A DNA stretch of 8,488 bases from CALVUP01 sp964422195 (GTDB lineage Bacteria > Bacillota_I > Bacilli_A > RF39 > UBA660), in the NCBI GenBank assembly GCA_964422195.1, contig CAYRAF010000040.1, positions 1-8,488 of the forward strand, written 5' to 3'. Below are positions 4,803-8,488 of the stretch, piece after piece (positions within the stretch are counted from its first letter, which is position 1; each line of letters begins with the position of its first letter). The notes beneath the pieces were generated by a model. The model was not told where the DNA came from. It did not search any database and saw only the letters and a program-made list of their open reading frames with translations. A program made the position numbers and the translations under genes.

Positions 4803-5383
4803 AAGTAGGATTTGCTATCACTTCTTCTTTTTGTACATTAGATAAAATATTATTTAATTTAACAGAATTAAAAGAAGCGGGATATGATATATATCCAGTA
4901 GTTAGTGAAAATATTGTAAAATATGATACTCGTTTTGGTAAAAGTAAAGATTTTATAGAAAAAGTAGAAAAAATAACTGGTAAGAAGGTAATGTCTACAA
5001 TTGTAGAAGCTGAAACGTTTGGGCCTAAAAATAAAATGGATGTTATGGTTGTTGTACCTGCAACAGGTGACTTTTTAGCTAAACTTGCAAATGGTATTAC
5101 AGATAATCCTGTAAACTTGGCAGTAAAAGCTACGTTACGTAATCAATCTCCAGTAGTAATCGCTGTATCTACAAATGATGGCTTAAGTTTAAATGGAGAA
5201 AATATAATGAAATTATATAATAAAAAAGATATTTATTTTGTACCATTTGGTCAAGATGATTATAAGAATAAGCCAAATTCTTTAATTGCTCATTATGATT
5301 TACTTTTACCTACCATAGATAAAGCCTTAGAAAATAAACAGATACAGCCAGTTATTAAAGAATATAAGAAATACAAGGATTAA
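4799..5383 (+). CDS. dpaB: Dipicolinate synthase subunit B (flavoprotein-fold)
   Basis: Partner of DpaA in dipicolinic acid synthesis during sporulation. The 194-residue length is typical. It belongs to the flavoprotein/PPC-decarboxylase-like fold: the N-terminal strand and loop GFAITSSFCTLDK (4-16), then VVVPATGDFLAKLANGI (84-100), which is the flavin-fold hallmark region. TDNPVNLAVKATLRN (101-115) and the C-terminal KPNSLIAHYDLLLPT (158-172) are characteristic of SpoVFB/DpaB. The start ATG overlaps the dpaA stop (ATGA at 4799-4802), with AAAGGAAAG inside dpaA as ribosome site. A strong terminator overlaps the last codons, so dpaA-dpaB is a two-gene operon. DpaAB rather than the Etf-type alternative of some clostridia narrows the host to spore formers using the canonical route. 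Confidence 0.94.
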   Translation: MKVGFAITSSFCTLDKILFNLTELKEAGYDIYPVVSENIVKYDTRFGKSKDFIEKVEKITGKKVMSTIVEAETFGPKNKMDVMVVVPATGDFLAKLANGITDNPVNLAVKATLRNQSPVVIAVSTNDGLSLNGENIMKLYNKKDIYFVPFGQDDYKNKPNSLIAHYDLLLPTIDKALENKQIQPVIKEYKKYKD

Positions 5384-5405
5384 TATAGTAATTCTTGTAT
5401 TTTTT
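5371..5405 (+). terminator. Rho-independent terminator of dpaAB
   Basis: An 11-bp stem ATACAAGGATT (5371-5381) with AATTCTTGTAT (5390-5400), one G-U pair, 8-nt loop, followed by TTTTT. It overlaps the dpaB stop codon. Confidence 0.85.
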
Positions 5406-5406
5406 G

Positions 5407-5435
5407 TTGCATATTTACTAAAAACCTTTTATAAT
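5407..5435 (+). promoter_or_regulatory. Sigma-A promoter of the WG-repeat-like gene
   Basis: TTGCAT (5407-5412), a 17-bp spacer and TATAAT (5430-5435), directly after the dpaAB terminator. The ribosome site AGGAGGG (5448-5454) precedes the ATG at 5460. Confidence 0.75.
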
Positions 5436-5459
5436 AAATAATTAATTAGGAGGGTTTGT

Positions 5460-7583
5460 ATGGTAGAAATTAAAGCAAAAAGAATAGAAGATCATATTTT
5501 TTATGGTGCAATTGATGAGAATAGAAAAGAAGTTATTAGTTTTGAATATGAGAAAATAGAAAAATATGAAGGTCTATACTACTGTAAAAGATATGATGGT
5601 ACTTGGGATATGTACATGAAAGAATGGAAAAAACCATCTATTAAAAAAGCTTTAGATCAAAGTAGTGGTTATGAAATCATTAATCATATTGATAACTGGA
5701 ATTTTATTGCTAGGAAAAACGGAAAAGTTGGAATAATTGCCTTAAATTTAACGGGTAAAGAAAAGATTAGAAGTGTTTATAGATTTGGTAAAGCTAGTGA
5801 AATTAGAAAAGAAGAAGATGGAACAATAAGATTGATAAAACACCAAAAAAATGGCGATGATTTATTTGGCTTTTATAATGATGAAAAGTATGGTACTTTT
5901 GATCCGGAATATTTATCTATAGAAAAGCGGTGTTTTCCTCTAAAAGATAATTTGCCTTCTGATGGTGCAAAATATGTAGAAAATAAAGATCTATTATGGT
6001 ATTCAAAAAGAGTAAATGGCGATGTTGTTTTTGGAATAAAGCAATTTGCTTGGAATGGACCGAAAGATAAATTTATATTAGAAGATTTTCTACCATGTGA
6101 ATATAACAATATTTGTTTTTTAGATAATAATATTATTGAGTTGACAAAAAAAGTGGATGGTAAAATACAAAAAGGATGTATATGTTATTCAGTATACTGG
6201 AATATGCTATATAATTATGGTTGGGTAGGAAGAGCTGATTTTAGAAAAGAAATAAAAATACCTTGTGAATATGATAGTATAAAATATGAAGTTATGGATG
6301 AAGTATTAGGAGAAGATTTTATAAAGCTTTATAAAGATAATAAAGTAAAAATGTTATATGTGAATTGGAATAAAACTGCTGGATATTTTCGTGATAGTGT
6401 GCATAACAGAGAAGAAAGATATCATAGTGTAGTTGCTTTAGGAAATGGCAAGTTTTATGATTCAATAGAAAAAGTTTCTGATAGAATATTTTTAGGACAT
6501 AGATTTCATGGTTGTGATATTTTAACAACCTATGAAACAGGTGAATACAATACTAGTTTTCATACTCTAACAGGAAATTATGCTTCCGTGATGAAAATTG
6601 AAGATTTAAGTTTTGGTTCTAATGCATGGATTGCAACTTTGAAAAACGGAGGTAAACAATATATTAGTTTTAAGTATGTAAATGGTAGACGTTCTGATCT
6701 AATAAAATCTCCTATTGTAAAGGACATTGATTTTGTTGCTTATACAAATAATGAAAAGATAGCTATGATTATGGAATCTAATAATGGAGAGAAAAGTATA
6801 TATACTCCAGATTATAAGTTAGTTGTAGAAAATGTTTTAAATGTTAAACATCATGATGTATTATATTTTTATGAAGTACAAAATAAATCTTGTAAAAAGC
6901 AAATATATGATGACAATAATAAATTTATGTTTGAATGTAATCTTGATGATATAGTATCAACAGTAAATTATAGTAATCGTGTATTTAGTATACAAAATTT
7001 TCATAATGATCATGTTAAATTGAAACTATGTAAAGAGTTTGATAATGAATATGATAAAGAAAAATATGAAACATTTAAGATGGTTCTGGAAGGGCATACA
7101 TTTAAGCATTTTGATGCCTATCCATATGATAAACCTTATTCGTTCCATAAACACTTTATTTGTGATTATATAATTCTATATGAAGATGGACAAAAGCAAC
7201 GAAGGCTAACAGATATTAATTTTTCAACCGGAGAAGTAAGATATATTTGTAATGGAAATTTTAGATTGGAAAGTTTTAACAAAGATTATACAAGAACGAT
7301 TATATCTTTACATAATGATGATCCTCTTGGATCTAATAGACTATTTGCAGTTATTGATAATAAAGATGGTAATCTTGTTATTCCTTTTAATTATTCCAAT
7401 ATTTCTTATAATAAAGAAAATAATACTTTTATATGTACAAAGGAGCATATAGAAATGGTGGAAGAATGTCATGGAAAAACTGTTTCTGAAGATATAGAAA
7501 TTGATACTGATGGCTTTGAAGTTATAAATGAAAATATCAAATCTGATGTAAAAGTAAAACAAAAAACAGATAAGAAGAATTAA
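5460..7583 (+). CDS. WG-repeat-like beta-strand repeat protein, hypothetical
   Basis: A 707-residue protein without signal peptide or membrane segment, so probably cytoplasmic. It contains degenerate repeats of the WG type (aromatic-G-x-ID-x-x-G-K-x-V-I-x-x-x-Y-x-x-I). The clearest are FYGAIDENRKEVISFEYEKI (about 14-33), ARKNGKVGII (about 84-93), FGFYNDEKYGTFDPEYLSI (about 135-153), EIKIPCEYDSIKYE (about 260-273) and FAVIDNKDGNLVIPFNYSNI (about 629-648). Such repeats usually form stacked beta units and serve as protein-binding or scaffold modules; no enzymatic motif is visible. The C-terminal about 40 residues are charged and probably disordered (ending VKQKTDKKN). It has its own promoter and terminator, so it is a monocistronic gene. 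Some repeats lack the Trp, so the family call rests on the overall pattern. The exact role is unknown. Confidence 0.6.
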   Translation: MVEIKAKRIEDHIFYGAIDENRKEVISFEYEKIEKYEGLYYCKRYDGTWDMYMKEWKKPSIKKALDQSSGYEIINHIDNWNFIARKNGKVGIIALNLTGKEKIRSVYRFGKASEIRKEEDGTIRLIKHQKNGDDLFGFYNDEKYGTFDPEYLSIEKRCFPLKDNLPSDGAKYVENKDLLWYSKRVNGDVVFGIKQFAWNGPKDKFILEDFLPCEYNNICFLDNNIIELTKKVDGKIQKGCICYSVYWNMLYNYGWVGRADFRKEIKIPCEYDSIKYEVMDEVLGEDFIKLYKDNKVKMLYVNWNKTAGYFRDSVHNREERYHSVVALGNGKFYDSIEKVSDRIFLGHRFHGCDILTTYETGEYNTSFHTLTGNYASVMKIEDLSFGSNAWIATLKNGGKQYISFKYVNGRRSDLIKSPIVKDIDFVAYTNNEKIAMIMESNNGEKSIYTPDYKLVVENVLNVKHHDVLYFYEVQNKSCKKQIYDDNNKFMFECNLDDIVSTVNYSNRVFSIQNFHNDHVKLKLCKEFDNEYDKEKYETFKMVLEGHTFKHFDAYPYDKPYSFHKHFICDYIILYEDGQKQRRLTDINFSTGEVRYICNGNFRLESFNKDYTRTIISLHNDDPLGSNRLFAVIDNKDGNLVIPFNYSNISYNKENNTFICTKEHIEMVEECHGKTVSEDIEIDTDGFEVINENIKSDVKVKQKTDKKN

Positions 7584-7600
7584 TTCTTATCTGTTTTATT
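7563..7600. terminator. Strong, likely bidirectional terminator after the WG-repeat-like gene
   Basis: A perfect 14-bp stem AAAACAGATAAGAA (7563-7576) with TTCTTATCTGTTTT (7584-7597), loop GAATTAA. It overlaps the stop codon. The T-tail is present on the plus strand and an A-run precedes the stem for the minus direction. Confidence 0.85.
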
Positions 7601-7659
7601 TTGGTGTATTTTTTTGAGAAAGTTTCAATAAAAATAAGGAATCTTTAAAATATTAAACT

Positions 7660-7707
7660 TATAATATATATGAGATCAATAATAGATAGAATTTCTATCT
7701 ATTTTTT
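7660..7707 (+). promoter_or_regulatory. Candidate promoter and terminator-like leader hairpin upstream of the DUF1016 gene
   Basis: A TATAAT box at 7660-7665 has no convincing -35. Downstream, AATAGATAGA (7681-7690) pairs perfectly with TCTATCTATT (7694-7703) around ATT, and four more Ts follow to 7707. The hairpin plus T-run lies immediately before the ribosome site at 7711-7718. It could be an attenuator or the terminator of an unseen short transcript. Confidence 0.45.
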
Positions 7708-7722
7708 ATGAAAGGAGAGATT

Positions 7723-8488
7723 ATGAATTATTATGACGAAATAAAAGAAAACTTAATAAGATGTGAAATATATGATAAATCAAAAGATTTTTCAAAAAAC
7801 AAAAATAGAGTTATAACATACTTTAAGAATGGTAAATTATTAAATGAAGCTGGTAAAGAGTATGGTAAAAATATAATTAAACACTATTCTGAAAAACTAA
7901 TGATAGAAGTTGGTAAAAAATATAATGAGAGAACTTTATATAGAATGAGAAAATTTTATGAAGTATTTAGTAATGAAAAATTGACACCATTGGTGTCAAA
8001 ATTAAGTTGGAGTCATTATATACAGCTTTTATCATGTAAAAGTACTGAAGAAATCATCTATTATATTAATATTACTATAAGTAATAATTTAAATAAAAGA
8101 CAATTACAAGAAAAAATTAGTAACAACAATTTTGATAAATTAAGTGTTGATGTAAAAAATAAATTAAATGATTTTGATAGATTAAAGGTGAATGATTTAG
8201 TTCCAAATCCTATAATTATTAATTCAAATCAATTAAAAAAAGAAATTACTGAATATGCATTAAAACAATCTATATTAAATAACCTAGATAATTTTTTAGA
8301 TCAATTGGGAATAGGTTTTACTTATGTTGGCAATGAGTATAAAATTAAATTAGGAGATAGATATAATTATATAGACTTACTTCTTTATAATATTAAATAT
8401 AAGTGCTATGTAGTCTTTGAACTTAAAATTACTGAAATCAAAAGTGAACATATATGACAAATAGAAAAGTAGATGAATTATATAGATA
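7723..8488 (+). pseudogene. DUF1016/YhcG-type PD-(D/E)xK nuclease, broken by two in-frame stops and cut by window end
   Basis: Family of putative RecB-like nucleases with an N-terminal helical DNA-binding domain, seen next to restriction-modification or defence genes (family knowledge). The open part codes for 244 residues. The N-terminal domain carries LYRMRKFYEVF and LSWSHYIQLLSC (about 77-105). The nuclease core begins with YIDLLLYN (D218) and continues to CYVVFELK (E233, K235). TGA at 8455-8457 then stops translation, yet the same frame continues as QIEK, a TAG at 8470-8472, and MNYID. The family continues here as GQIEKYMNYID, so the stops sit where Gly and Tyr are expected. The lost part includes the QxxxY motif of RecB-type nucleases. 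The start at 7723 is preferred over the ATG at 7708 because AAAGGAGA (7711-7718) lies between them. It could be a real pseudogene or low-quality contig-end sequence. Confidence 0.8.

Noticed and set aside
5873..6528. Minus-strand open frames of about 70-80 codons opposite the WG-repeat-like gene (also at 7341-7562)
   Set aside because: They have no ribosome sites and lie wholly inside a well-supported gene; the low-complexity, AT-rich coding produces them by chance.
7708..7722. Upstream ATG at 7708 as start of the DUF1016 gene
   Set aside because: The ribosome site AAAGGAGA lies downstream of it, and the bases before 7708 are the T-run of a hairpin; the ATG at 7723 is correctly spaced.
8455..8472. 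Stop-codon reassignment (TGA read as Gly, as in some candidate phyla)
   Set aside because: TGA ends dpaA in a tight ATGA overlap with dpaB, and TAG ends ileS and the 2139-3233 gene. TGA-as-Gly would also not explain the following TAG.

Overview
The window is a strongly AT-rich stretch from a Gram-positive, spore-forming member of the Bacillota. The support is dense TTGnnn/TATAAT promoters, strong GGAGG ribosome sites, an adjacent dpaA-dpaB pair (dipicolinate synthase, specific to endospore formers) and a long-form isoleucyl-tRNA synthetase. TGA, TAG and TAA all act as stops, so the standard bacterial code applies. I cannot place the genus. A 10-base run of N inside ileS shows this is a draft or metagenomic scaffold.

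Layout. 1-2089: 3'-terminal two thirds of ileS, with a scaffold gap at 1513-1522. 2139-3233: a 364-residue protein with hallmarks of a HipA-like or atypical kinase fold. 3234-3986: an intergenic region holding two tandem, paralogous modules. In each, a tiny hydrophobic peptide gene on the minus strand faces a convergent, roughly 110-nt RNA gene on the plus strand. 3987-5383: dpaA and dpaB, overlapping by four bases. 5460-7583: a large WG-repeat-like protein with its own promoter and terminator. 7723-8488: a DUF1016/YhcG-type nuclease gene interrupted by two in-frame stops near the window end.

The most interesting content is the pair of modules at 3244-3907, which I read as type I toxin-antitoxin systems organised like the Fst/par loci but with different peptides. 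Each has a 27-29 residue single-membrane-span peptide starting M-[TS]-K-[RK]-[ED] and a strong ribosome site beside or inside a hairpin. A convergent antisense RNA overlaps the toxin mRNA 3' end by about 89 nt. Two nested inverted repeats of 11-12 bp let the toxin mRNA 5' leader pair with its own 3' end. The repeats have different sequences in the two modules but the same positions and complementarity, which is covariation-type evidence for function.

Working together: DpaA and DpaB make the spore-core solute dipicolinate. The two toxin modules look like autonomous accessory elements lodged upstream of that operon. IleRS is housekeeping. The kinase-like, WG-repeat and DUF1016 genes are accessory genes without visible pathway links.
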